Shown here piece after piece: positions 8,849 through 16,438 of a stretch of 34,745 nucleotides of DNA. The notes beneath the pieces are model-generated. The model did not search any database. It was not told the DNA's origin and saw only the letters and a program-made list of their open reading frames with translations. Both the position numbers and the translations under genes were made by a program. Origin of the DNA: an uncultured Bacteroidales bacterium (lineage in GTDB: Bacteria > Bacteroidota > Bacteroidia > Bacteroidales > FEN-979); NCBI GenBank assembly GCA_903915465.1, contig CAIWTA010000030.1, positions 1 to 34,745 on the forward strand, given 5' to 3'. Position 1 is the first letter of the stretch. Every line of letters starts with the position of its first letter.

Positions 8849-9523
8849 ATGGCACAATTGTACATCGTTCCGACTCCGATCGGGAACCTAGAAGATATCA
8901 CTTTGCGTGCCCTTCGTGTACTTAGGGAAGTGGATCTCATCCTGGCAGAAGATACACGAAAATCCGGAATCCTTTTAAAACATTATGAAATCTCACAAAA
9001 GATGATTCCACATCATGCTTTTAACGAACACAAAACGTTAAAAAGCCTGATTGAAAAGCTCAAATCCGGGATTACTATAGCGTTAATCAGTGATGCGGGA
9101 ACTCCGTGTATTTCAGATCCTGGATTTTTATTGGTTCGGGAATGTCTGAATGAACATATTCCCGTTGAATGCCTGCCGGGTCCTACAGCATTCGTTCCAG
9201 CACTGGTGAATTCAGGCTTTTCTTCAGACAGATTTTTATTTGAAGGTTTTCTTCCGCATAAAAAAGGCCGGCAAACAAGGCTTATCGAACTTTCTAAAGA
9301 AAAATGCACCTTGATTTTTTATGAATCTCCCCACCGGCTGGTCAAGACCCTTGAGCAATTTATACTGTATTTCGGAAGTGAACGGATGGCGAGTGTTTCC
9401 AGGGAACTTACCAAAGTTTATGAGGAAAATGTAAAAGGAACTTTCGGTGAGTTGATTGACCTTTTTAAAGATAAACAGGTGAAGGGCGAGATTGTTATTG
9501 TTGTTGACGGAAACCGGGAATGA
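8849..9523 (+). CDS. rsmI: 16S rRNA (cytidine-1402-2'-O)-methyltransferase
   Basis: 224 aa, the compact form without the extra C-terminal part of the ~286-aa E. coli protein. It is a tetrapyrrole-methylase-fold SAM enzyme that 2'-O-methylates C1402 in the decoding centre of 16S rRNA. Visible motifs are YIVPTPIGNLEDITLRAL (5-22), AEDTRKSG (33-40), SDAGTPCISDPG (81-92), CLPGPTAFVPAL (108-119) and FYESPHR near residue 155. The ATG at 8849 lies 3 bp after the regulator stop and no better start exists. Translation is probably coupled to the regulator gene. Confidence 0.95.
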   Translation: MAQLYIVPTPIGNLEDITLRALRVLREVDLILAEDTRKSGILLKHYEISQKMIPHHAFNEHKTLKSLIEKLKSGITIALISDAGTPCISDPGFLLVRECLNEHIPVECLPGPTAFVPALVNSGFSSDRFLFEGFLPHKKGRQTRLIELSKEKCTLIFYESPHRLVKTLEQFILYFGSERMASVSRELTKVYEENVKGTFGELIDLFKDKQVKGEIVIVVDGNRE

Positions 9524-9541
9524 CAAGGGACTTATTGTCAG

Positions 9542-9564
9542 GGCACGCGTTACAAACGCGCGCC
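9542..9564. repeat. GC-rich palindromic element B, copy 1
   Basis: GGCACGCGT and ACGCGCGCC form a 9-bp stem with one mismatch around a TACAA loop. The same 23-bp element occurs in inverted orientation at 16057-16079 with 22 of 23 identities. Size, symmetry and intergenic placement resemble REP-type elements, though no REP-associated transposase is in the window. Confidence 0.8.
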
Positions 9565-9588
9565 AGCAAGTGGAAGATAAAGAATAGA

Positions 9589-9618
9589 ATTTACGATTGA
9601 CATGATTTACGATTTACG
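9589..9618. repeat. Short ATTTACG heptamer repeats
   Basis: Three copies of ATTTACG occur, two of them directly adjacent (9605-9618) and one upstream at 9589-9595. This is a minor example of the 7-bp periodicity seen elsewhere in the window. Confidence 0.6.
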
Positions 9619-9660
9619 ATTGAATTGTTTGATCGCTGATTGAAATAATTGTCAATCCAC

Positions 9661-9800
9661 GGATCTCAGATCTCGGATCTCAGATCTCAGATCTCATATT
9701 TCGGATCTCAGATCTCAGATCTCATATTTCGGATCTCAGATCTCAGATCTCGGATCTCAGATCTCGGATCTCGGATCTCGGATCTCAGATCTCGGATCTC
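9661..9800. repeat. Twenty-unit heptamer array, (G/A)GATCTC
   Basis: Twenty consecutive 7-bp units run without a single insertion or deletion. Writing G for GGATCTC, A for AGATCTC and X for ATATTTC, the order is GAGAAXGAAXGAAGAGGGAG. Units 3-6 (9675-9702) and 7-10 (9703-9730) are an identical 28-bp block, so higher-order duplication has occurred. A partial unit follows at 9801. The array ends about 50 bp before the SRAP gene. Because 7 is not a multiple of 3, it stays open in the frame beginning at 9649 and encodes a heptad-like ISDLRSR peptide, which I treat as an artefact. Confidence 0.97.
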
Positions 9801-9858
9801 GGATCCAGTTAGCAAAATGCTCTCTGTAAATTATAAGCTTTTTAACTGATTAAGTACC

Positions 9859-10527
9859 ATGTGTGGCAGATATTCTTTCATCCTCGAGGATGAATTGATC
9901 AAAGAAAGATTCGGTGTAACTGTGCGGAGTGCAATATATAAGGCCAGATACAACTGTGCTCCCACGCAGGATCTTGCTGTCATTTCGGATGAAGCTCCCG
10001 GAACATTGAGTTTTTACCGTTGGGGATTGATCCCTTTCTGGGCCAAAGATATTTCTATCGGAAACAAGCTGATCAATGCGAAATCTGAAACAATCCTTGA
10101 AAAACCCTCTTTTAAAACCTCTTTCAGAAATAAGCGGTGCCTCGTCCTTGCTGATGGCTATTATGAGTGGAAAAAGGAAAAAGAGAAGATCCCGTACCGG
10201 ATTACATTGAAAGACAAATCACCATTTTCACTTGCCGGAATATGGGATAAGTGGATCAGGGCTGATGGTGAGATTATCCATTCATTCTCTATCCTCACCA
10301 TTGCATCCCCGACGAAAATGGAACTGATCCATGACAGGATGCCGGTAATCCTGGACCGGAGCGATGAAAGTAAATGGATAGAAAGAACGGGTGAAAGAGA
10401 GCTTCAGGATTTACTTCGTCCATACCCTGTAGAAAAACTCACTGCTTACCCGGTGTCAAAATTAGTTAATTCGCCGCGGAATGATATTGCGGAAATACTT
10501 GTTCCCGCAGGCGATCTGCTGTTTTAA
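9859..10527 (+). CDS. SOS-response-associated peptidase family protein (YedK/HMCES-like)
   Basis: 222 aa, the usual SRAP length. It starts MCGRYSF, so Cys2 becomes the N-terminal nucleophile after Met removal. NAKSET (about 74-79), the YYEW motif (about 101-104) and IHDRMPVIL with the conserved His complete the active site. Family members bind single-stranded DNA and form a protective thiazolidine crosslink with abasic sites. The ATG at 9859 is fixed by the requirement for Cys2. It converges on the LuxE-like gene; the two stop codons overlap by 4 bp. No LexA-type operator is evident upstream. Confidence 0.95.
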   Translation: MCGRYSFILEDELIKERFGVTVRSAIYKARYNCAPTQDLAVISDEAPGTLSFYRWGLIPFWAKDISIGNKLINAKSETILEKPSFKTSFRNKRCLVLADGYYEWKKEKEKIPYRITLKDKSPFSLAGIWDKWIRADGEIIHSFSILTIASPTKMELIHDRMPVILDRSDESKWIERTGERELQDLLRPYPVEKLTAYPVSKLVNSPRNDIAEILVPAGDLLF

Positions 10528-11504
10528 CCGACCATCAGGTTACATCCGCGTACATCGCCCGGGTCAAATCTTCCAAGCACTTCAAAAGAACCGTCCCCGT
10601 GAGTTTTCCCAAGATCATCTGTAGCGATAAATGAGCAGGAGTTGAAATTGGCCAGATCGATGATGTTCAGACAACCTGTTTTTTCAAAAGGAAATAGCTG
10701 GAATGGATCATTGGGATCGCGGGTCAACACTTTCATCCATGGCGGAGTGTAAAATCGCCCATTCCCCTTAGAATACGCTTGTGATAACAGCTCAGTCATC
10801 CCATATTCCGAATGAATTGGAGAGATCCCGAATTTCTCTGTCAAAACAGCATGAAGCTCTTCCCGGATCATTTCTTTCCTTTTACCTTTCATTCCCCCGG
10901 TTTCCATGATGATCAAATCCGGTGATGAGGATTGAAAATATTCTGCAAAATCCAGCAGGGCATAGCTTAGGCCGATAATCAGCGGTTTCCGGGAATTCCG
11001 ATCATTTTTCTGAAGAATCTCTGTCAGCCTTGTAAAATCGTGGAGATAAAAACCGGATCGTCCGGAAGGAGTGTTATTAATCCATTCATTCACCATGAAG
11101 ATCAGCGAGGAATCAGGGTTTTCTTCTGGCGCTGGCATCAGTGCGAAAATATCATAATCATCCAATGATCCATAAAATTTTTCAAATCCACAAAAAAGTG
11201 ATTCCCTGTATACCTTCAAATCTGTTACCGGATGTTTGCTTTTGTCTGTCCCGGTTGTTCCGCTGCTCTGGAATGTCTTCTGAGTAACCATGTTTCCGCA
11301 TTTGACGGTACTTGTTTTAAAGAAAAGGATCGGGATAAATGGTATCTGCAGGAAATTCATAATGTTTGAATGCGCTATGCCAAGTGCATCCACATATTTA
11401 TGATATGTTTCATTCTGGTCGTACTGGTACCGAAAAATTTCCAGGGCCACTTCGTTAAATGTACGTTCATCAGAGATATTGAAGATCCTTTCGATAAATT
11501 TCAT
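10524..11504 (-). CDS. LuxE-type acyl-protein synthetase / AMP-forming ligase
   Basis: 326 aa. The adenylate-forming fold is indicated by the phosphate-binding FQSSGTTGTDKSKH (78-91), then METGGMKGKRKEM (about 211-223), HSEYGMTELLSQAYS (about 241-255), and the C-terminal ATDDLG and VLGRFDPGDVRGC segments. The overall arrangement matches the LuxE/acyl-protein synthetase family rather than full-length acyl-CoA synthetases. It probably activates a carboxylate as an acyl-adenylate and passes it to a thiol. The substrate is unknown, and no luxCD partner is nearby. The gene is single on the minus strand between a convergent SRAP gene and a divergent lipoprotein gene. Confidence 0.85.
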   Translation of the reverse strand: MKFIERIFNISDERTFNEVALEIFRYQYDQNETYHKYVDALGIAHSNIMNFLQIPFIPILFFKTSTVKCGNMVTQKTFQSSGTTGTDKSKHPVTDLKVYRESLFCGFEKFYGSLDDYDIFALMPAPEENPDSSLIFMVNEWINNTPSGRSGFYLHDFTRLTEILQKNDRNSRKPLIIGLSYALLDFAEYFQSSSPDLIIMETGGMKGKRKEMIREELHAVLTEKFGISPIHSEYGMTELLSQAYSKGNGRFYTPPWMKVLTRDPNDPFQLFPFEKTGCLNIIDLANFNSCSFIATDDLGKTHGDGSFEVLGRFDPGDVRGCNLMVG

Positions 11505-11558
11505 TTCAAAGAGTTTTTTTTCCCACTAAGAGAATGTTTCAATTTTCGTTTCAGGATA

Positions 11559-11672
11559 ATGAACTACGCTGCAGCAAGCAACGGGGTACCAAAATTCAGA
11601 TTTCAGAATGCAGGAAAAAAACAACTTATAATTCTGAATTCCTGCATTCTGAATTCCTGCATTCTCAAAGAA
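11559..11672. repeat. Dispersed element A, copy 2
   Basis: This copy carries AATGAACTAC, CAGCAAGCAAC, GGGGTACC and two tandem TGAATTCCTGCATTC units in the same order as 6506-6575. It has an extra internal segment containing a complementary GAATGCAGG (about 11608-11616). The complementary blocks could fold into a long hairpin. The rest of the gap (11673-11862) holds no recognisable gene. Confidence 0.7.
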
Positions 11673-11862
11673 TAAATGCGAAGCAAGAGGCGGTGAATTG
11701 ACCCATAAAAAGATTAGAGCTTACGACATCCAATACGTAAATATTTGACAGGCTTTAATCCTGATTGAAAAAGTTGTAATTTTAGCCCCTGCAAATCAGG
11801 CTTATTTCTTAACAAAGGTCGTAAACATTTCGCGAGTGATCAAATATCGAATCCGGAGCCCA

Positions 11863-12372
11863 ATGTACAGGAAAATCAGATATTTATTTCTTCTTCCGGT
11901 TATCTTGTCCGGATTTTTTTCCGGTTGTATGAAACAGGAAAATTTTCCGGACACGCCTCAGATCGAGTACATGAATTATACAAATGTGTTTGATACCGGG
12001 CGTTTTGCCATACGTGGCATCCTGAATATCTCATTCCGTGATGGCAATGGAGATATCGGTTTGAGTCCCGGTGATACTTTTCCTCCTTTTCAGAAAAAAG
12101 GCGATTACTATTACAACTACGTGATTATGTATTTCGAGAAACAAAATGGTGTGTATCAGCAACTCGACCTTGATCCGCCGTTTAGCTCACGAATCCCGGT
12201 GCTCACACCTCTGGATCCGGGCAAATCCATCAAAGGATTTATTGTGGATACACTGGGCCTGAATCCTCATCCTCTGAATGATACCATACAGATCAAAGCT
12301 TATATATACGACCGTGGCCTGCGCAAGAGCAATGTAATCTCCACACCTGAAATTATCCTAAGGAGACGATAA
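11863..12372 (+). CDS. Bacteroidota lipoprotein of unknown function
   Basis: 169 aa from the ATG at 11863, chosen over the GTG at 11836. The ATG follows a CGGAG at a suitable distance and begins a lipoprotein signal peptide: basic N-end, hydrophobic core, and lipobox FSGC with the lipidated Cys at about residue 22. The mature protein is a compact beta-rich domain with NISFRDGNGDIGLSPGD, where the DGNGDIG loop looks like a calcium- or turn-forming motif, and a C-terminal IQIKAYIYDRGLRKSN strand. I do not recognise a named function. It ends 6 bp before PBP2, so it is likely in an operon with cell-wall elongation genes and may act at the envelope. Confidence 0.85.
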   Translation: MYRKIRYLFLLPVILSGFFSGCMKQENFPDTPQIEYMNYTNVFDTGRFAIRGILNISFRDGNGDIGLSPGDTFPPFQKKGDYYYNYVIMYFEKQNGVYQQLDLDPPFSSRIPVLTPLDPGKSIKGFIVDTLGLNPHPLNDTIQIKAYIYDRGLRKSNVISTPEIILRRR

Positions 12373-12378
12373 CTGCAA

Positions 12379-14217
12379 ATGAAACTGGTTAACTCCAACA
12401 GGAAAATTATCATCCTCGGGCTGTTTGTTTTGATCGGATTAGTTTTTATCATCCGTTTGTTTACCATCCAGATCATTGCCGATCGTTACGTCCTTTCCGC
12501 CAACAACAATGTTCTCCGTTACATCACACAGTGGCCTGCCCGTGGGTTAATCTATGACCGTTTCGGAAAACTGCTGGTATATAACGAAGCTGCTTACGAT
12601 CTGATGGTCACACCGCGTCAGGTAAAAACGCTCGACACTACCGAATTATGCCAGTTGATTGGCATTGAAAAGGAAGATTTTATTGAACGGATGAAAAAGG
12701 CAAGGAATTATTCTCCGTACCGGGCTTCATTGTTTGAAGCTCAGATCAGCAGGGAAAATTATGGCTACCTTGAAGAAAAGATTTACAAATTTCCCGGATT
12801 CTTTGTTCAACCACATCCTTTGCGAAAATACAGTTTTCCGATCGCAGCACACACATTGGGGTATATCGGAGAAGTTGGTCCTGAATTTATTCTGAAAAAT
12901 ACCTATTACCGTTCAGGAGATTATATCGGTATCAGCGGGATTGAAAAGTCCTATGAAGAACTTTTACGCGGAAAAAAAGGTTTGAAGATCCGTGTCGTCG
13001 ATGTGTTTAACCGCGATAAAGGCAGTTTCCAGAATGGGAAATACGATACGACCTCATTTTCCGGAACGGATCTTTATTCTTCACTTGATGCAGATCTTCA
13101 GGCTTATGGAGAACTGCTGATGAGTGGGAAAAAAGGTAGTATTGTTGCCATCGAGCCGTCAACAGGAGAAATCCTTTGCATGATATCAAGTCCTTCTTAT
13201 GATCCGAATTTGTTGGTTGGCAGAGCAAGGAAGATGAATTATCTGAAGCTCAGCGAGGATTCAGTTTTGGTTCCTCTTTTTAACCGCGCCCTGATGGCTA
13301 TGTATCCGCCTGGATCCACGTTTAAATTAGTTGACGCGCTTGTCGGTCAGCAGGAAGGTGTTCTTTTTCCGGATACAAGATATGGCTGTCCCGGGGGGTT
13401 TTCACTTGGAAACGGGAAAATGGTCAGCTGTCACAACCATTGGTCGCCATTAGATCTTCGTCAATCCATCCAGTTCTCCTGTAACACCTATTATTGCAGG
13501 GTTTTTCGTTCAATCATCGACAAAAAATCATTTTCAACAACGCGTGAAGGTTTTGAAGTTTGGAGGAAGCATGTGATGAGCATGGGGTTCGGTAAGAAAT
13601 TGGGTGTCGATATTCCTGGTGAGCTTAACGGGAATATTCCTTCTTCCAATTATTACGACAGGTATCATGGAAAAAACCGCTGGACTTCGATGGCTATTAT
13701 TTCACTTGGGATTGGCCAGGGCGAAATCGGAATCACACCTGTTCAACTTGCCAATCTTGCTGCTTTGATTGCCAACAGGGGATCTTACCTTACGCCACAC
13801 GTCATCAGAGCCATCGGGCAAAAAAAGCACCTGAACGAAAATTATCAGCAAAATAAAGTCTCAGATATTGATCCGCATTATTTTGACATTGTTGTTGCCG
13901 GTATGCACGATGTGGTAGAAGCCGGTACTGCTGCCAGTGCTAAAATTGACAGCATCCCTTTTTGTGGAAAAACCGGAACGGCACAAAATCCACATGGGAA
14001 AAACCATTCGATTTTTGTTGCCTTTGCACCCATGAATAATCCTAAGATCGCCATATCTGTGGTTGTTGAGAATTCAGGCTATGGTGCAACCTGGGCAGCC
14101 CCGATCGCCAGCCTGATGATAGAAAAATACATCAAGCGGGTAGTAAAAAGAAAGGATCTTGAACAAAATATGATCAACGGAATCCTGCTGACAAAAAGTA
14201 AGGTTGTTGACCAATGA
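12379..14217 (+). CDS. mrdA: Penicillin-binding protein 2 (elongasome transpeptidase)
   Basis: 612 aa. One N-terminal TM anchor (about 9-31) precedes a PBP dimerisation domain with RGLIYDRFGKLL (55-66) and a transpeptidase domain. Catalytic motifs are intact: SxxK as S313-T-F-K316, SxN as S367-C-N369, and K531-T-G-T. It crosslinks peptidoglycan during cell elongation in the periplasm with RodA, whose gene overlaps by 4 bp (ATGA). Unlike the common mreBCD-mrdA-rodA order, mreBCD are absent here and a lipoprotein gene sits in front. Confidence 0.96.
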   Translation: MKLVNSNRKIIILGLFVLIGLVFIIRLFTIQIIADRYVLSANNNVLRYITQWPARGLIYDRFGKLLVYNEAAYDLMVTPRQVKTLDTTELCQLIGIEKEDFIERMKKARNYSPYRASLFEAQISRENYGYLEEKIYKFPGFFVQPHPLRKYSFPIAAHTLGYIGEVGPEFILKNTYYRSGDYIGISGIEKSYEELLRGKKGLKIRVVDVFNRDKGSFQNGKYDTTSFSGTDLYSSLDADLQAYGELLMSGKKGSIVAIEPSTGEILCMISSPSYDPNLLVGRARKMNYLKLSEDSVLVPLFNRALMAMYPPGSTFKLVDALVGQQEGVLFPDTRYGCPGGFSLGNGKMVSCHNHWSPLDLRQSIQFSCNTYYCRVFRSIIDKKSFSTTREGFEVWRKHVMSMGFGKKLGVDIPGELNGNIPSSNYYDRYHGKNRWTSMAIISLGIGQGEIGITPVQLANLAALIANRGSYLTPHVIRAIGQKKHLNENYQQNKVSDIDPHYFDIVVAGMHDVVEAGTAASAKIDSIPFCGKTGTAQNPHGKNHSIFVAFAPMNNPKIAISVVVENSGYGATWAAPIASLMIEKYIKRVVKRKDLEQNMINGILLTKSKVVDQ

Positions 14218-15473
14218 GAGAACAACGCGGCATATTTCAACACATAGACTGGTGGGTGGCCATACTATTTCTTGTCCTGGTTATATTGGGATGGATCAAT
14301 ATCTATGCTGCAGTTTACGATGAGAACCACAGCAGCATCCTCGACATGGATGCCAGGTATGGAAAGCAGATGATCTGGATCCTGGCTTCATTGCTCCTGG
14401 CTATGGTTATCCTGTTAATTGATGGAAAATTCTTTTCCCAGTTTGCATACCTGTTTTACGGAATCTGTATTCTATTGCTTATCGCAGTGATTTTTTCAGG
14501 AAGGGAAATTTCAGGGTCAAAATCGTGGTTCCAGGTTGGTGGAATTGCACTTCAACCTGCCGAGTTTGCTAAAATCGGTGCTGCTCTTGCGGTTGCAAAA
14601 TACCTTGGCAACCTGGATGTGGACATCGGGAAAACACGCACTTTGCTCACACTTGCCGGAATATTATTATTGCCGATGATTTTAGTGATACTTCAACACG
14701 ATGCGGGATCTGCAATTGTTTTTGTTTCCCTGATTTTTGTTTTTTACCGTGCCGGAATGTCAGACAAGCTGATGTTGCTGCTTGTTGCAATTCCTCTTTT
14801 GGCAGTCCTTGCGCTCGGAATGAATAAATATATCCTGCTTGTTGTAATGTTCGTATCAGGTACGGTTTACTTCTTATCTACACGGCGAAAAATAAAAACA
14901 TTACTCACGATCATTGCCATTTTTATAGCCTCTGTCGTGTATGTTTTTTCTGTGGATTATGGCGTGAATAAGTTTCTCGAGCCTCATCAACGGACACGCA
15001 TAAATGTTCTGTTCGGAAAAGATATTGATCTGAAAGGAGCAGGATATAATGTGAACCAGTCGCTCATAGCAATTGGCTCCGGTGGATTCTGGGGTAAGGG
15101 ATTTCTGCAGGGAACGCAGACTAAATACAATTTTGTGCCGGAGCAGAGTACTGATTTCATCTTTTGTACCGTTGGGGAAGAATGGGGATTCCAGGGTAGT
15201 TTCCTGGTGATTGCTTTGTTTGTCACATTATTTTTCAGGATAATATTTCTGGCTGAACGACAGCGTTCAAAATTCAGTCGCTTGTATGGCTATGGCGTTG
15301 CATCTATCCTGTTCCTGCATTTTGCAATTAATATCGGGATGACCCTTGGGCTTGTTCCTGTGATCGGTATTCCATTGCCATTTTTCAGCTATGGAGGATC
15401 TTCTCTTTGGGCGTTCACGATTTTATTGTTTATTTTTATACGTCAGGATTCCTACCGTTATGAATTACTCTGA
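14214..15473 (+). CDS. rodA: RodA peptidoglycan glycosyltransferase (SEDS family)
   Basis: 419 aa polytopic membrane protein with about ten hydrophobic segments. SEDS-family signatures include GSKSWFQVGGIALQPAEFAK near residues 101-120, FVPEQSTDFIFCTVGEEWG in the large periplasmic loop, and GLVPVIGIPLPFFSYGGSS near the C-terminus. It polymerises lipid II into glycan strands and works with the PBP2 encoded immediately upstream. The start overlaps the PBP2 stop by 4 bp, indicating coupling. Its own 3' end overlaps the following regulator gene by 14 bp. Confidence 0.96.
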   Translation: MREQRGIFQHIDWWVAILFLVLVILGWINIYAAVYDENHSSILDMDARYGKQMIWILASLLLAMVILLIDGKFFSQFAYLFYGICILLLIAVIFSGREISGSKSWFQVGGIALQPAEFAKIGAALAVAKYLGNLDVDIGKTRTLLTLAGILLLPMILVILQHDAGSAIVFVSLIFVFYRAGMSDKLMLLLVAIPLLAVLALGMNKYILLVVMFVSGTVYFLSTRRKIKTLLTIIAIFIASVVYVFSVDYGVNKFLEPHQRTRINVLFGKDIDLKGAGYNVNQSLIAIGSGGFWGKGFLQGTQTKYNFVPEQSTDFIFCTVGEEWGFQGSFLVIALFVTLFFRIIFLAERQRSKFSRLYGYGVASILFLHFAINIGMTLGLVPVIGIPLPFFSYGGSSLWAFTILLFIFIRQDSYRYELL

Positions 15474-16050
15474 GAAAAAACCGGTTCTCAAAAAGCTACG
15501 TCTGAAGAACATGGTATGCAATTGCTGCATTCACCTGATCCGGAAAGCATTGTCCTTAGATGGTGTTGAGATTCATGATCTCCGGTTGGGTTATCTCGGA
15601 ATTTCTTACTTTCCTTCAAAAATTTCATGGAAAAAAATTGCAGGGATTTTGAACGAATTTGGATTTGAAATTCTGGAAGATAAGGAAAGTGTTCTTGTGA
15701 TGCAGATCAAACAGGCGGTCATTGAAATGGTACATTATTCTACTTTCGATGCGATGGTAAAAAATTCTGATTACTTAGTGGGGAAATTCAATATTTCCTA
15801 TCCTTCTATTTCCGCAATATTCTCTAAACGGGAAAAAATAACCCTGGAGAAATTCATCATTCTTCAAAAAATTGAAAAAGTCAAGGAACTCATCGAATAC
15901 GGAGAATTGACTTTAAGTGAAATTGCCTATATGATGGGGTACAGCAGCGTGCAATATCTCAGCACGCAATTCAAAACAATTACAGGAATATCTGTGACTG
16001 ATTATAAAAGTGATCCCACCATAACACGGAAGTCATTGGAATCAATCTGA
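15460..16050 (+). CDS. AraC-type regulator with N-terminal HMA-like domain
   Basis: 196 aa from the ATG at 15460; the longer frame starting at 15391 only reads through rodA. Residues 10-75 look like a heavy-metal-associated-type ferredoxin-like fold with clustered cysteines C20, C22 and C23 (MVCNCC). Residues about 105-190 form two helix-turn-helix segments of AraC/XylS type, with LTLSEIAYMMGYSSVQYLST and FKTITGISVTDYK. Proteins of this build are common in Bacteroidota, and the cysteines suggest metal or redox sensing, which is inference. The 14-bp overlap with rodA implies translational coupling. The accessory cluster starts 127 bp further on, making this its nearest candidate regulator. Confidence 0.85.
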   Translation: MNYSEKKPVLKKLRLKNMVCNCCIHLIRKALSLDGVEIHDLRLGYLGISYFPSKISWKKIAGILNEFGFEILEDKESVLVMQIKQAVIEMVHYSTFDAMVKNSDYLVGKFNISYPSISAIFSKREKITLEKFIILQKIEKVKELIEYGELTLSEIAYMMGYSSVQYLSTQFKTITGISVTDYKSDPTITRKSLESI

Positions 16051-16056
16051 TCAGAT

Positions 16057-16079
16057 GACGCGCGTTTGTAACGCGTGCC
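16057..16079. repeat. GC-rich palindromic element B, copy 2 (inverted)
   Basis: This matches the reverse complement of 9542-9564 at 22 of 23 positions; the single change is at 16058. It lies 6 bp after the AraC-type regulator stop. The two copies bracket the SRAP-to-AraC gene block in inverted orientation. Confidence 0.8.
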
Positions 16080-16147
16080 AATTGAACTGTCACAAATTTC
16101 ATACAACATTTATAAAATTTCATAACATCGGTTACGTTGAATCATGA

Positions 16148-16155
16148 TAATATTG
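16148..16155 (+). promoter_or_regulatory. Weak -7-like box before the pqqD-like gene
   Basis: TAATATTG differs by one base from TAnnTTTG and would place transcription start about 16 bp before the ATG at 16178. No TTTG is found at the expected -33 spacing, so this is only a candidate for the promoter of the accessory cluster. Confidence 0.2.
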
Positions 16156-16177
16156 CAATCTGTAAAAATCATTGCTT

Positions 16178-16438
16178 ATGAAAGTCTCAAAAAATATTGC
16201 AATCAGCGATGCAGGTTTGGTCTTTAATCCGGTTACCGGAGAATCATTTTCCACCAATCCAATCGGTATGGAAATCATTCAACTGATACGGGAAGGCAAA
16301 TCCAACAAAGCAATCAGCGAATCAATGCTGGCACGATATACTACTGATCATTCGACATTTGAAAAAGATTTTCACGATTTCACCGAAGTGCTTAGACATT
16401 TCAATCTCCTGGAAGAAAATGAAGAAAAGAAAGCTTAA
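16178..16438 (+). CDS. Stand-alone PqqD-like protein (RiPP recognition element fold)
   Basis: 86 aa from the ATG at 16178; an in-frame TTG 6 bp earlier is less likely. The pattern follows PqqD: an N-terminal beta hairpin region (ISDAGLVFNPVTGESFSTN), then GMEIIQLIREGKSNKAI (helix 1 and turn), then a Tyr/Asp-rich helix ending DFHDFTEVLRHFNLL. In PqqD and related RRE proteins this winged-helix fold binds the leader of a precursor peptide and presents it to an enzyme. No separate short precursor gene is seen. The next gene, an ATP-grasp ligase, overlaps by 20 bp, so the two proteins are probably made together. This is the first gene of the accessory cluster. Confidence 0.8.
   Translation: MKVSKNIAISDAGLVFNPVTGESFSTNPIGMEIIQLIREGKSNKAISESMLARYTTDHSTFEKDFHDFTEVLRHFNLLEENEEKKA

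Noticed and set aside
9661-9800. Possible CRISPR array
   Set aside because: The units are directly adjacent 7-mers with no spacers, and no cas genes are present.
9649-9849. 66-codon frame with a heptad-like ISDLRSR repeat
   Set aside because: It is the translation of the 7-bp array, open because the unit lacks stops in every frame. It has no ribosome-binding site or recognisable protein.
11370-11675. 101-codon frame overlapping the LuxE-like start
   Set aside because: It is antisense to a well-supported gene and continues into a dispersed repeat.
15391-15459. Longer start for the AraC-type regulator
   Set aside because: The extra 23 codons read through rodA and lack a plausible initiation site. 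The ATG at 15460 starts the recognisable protein.
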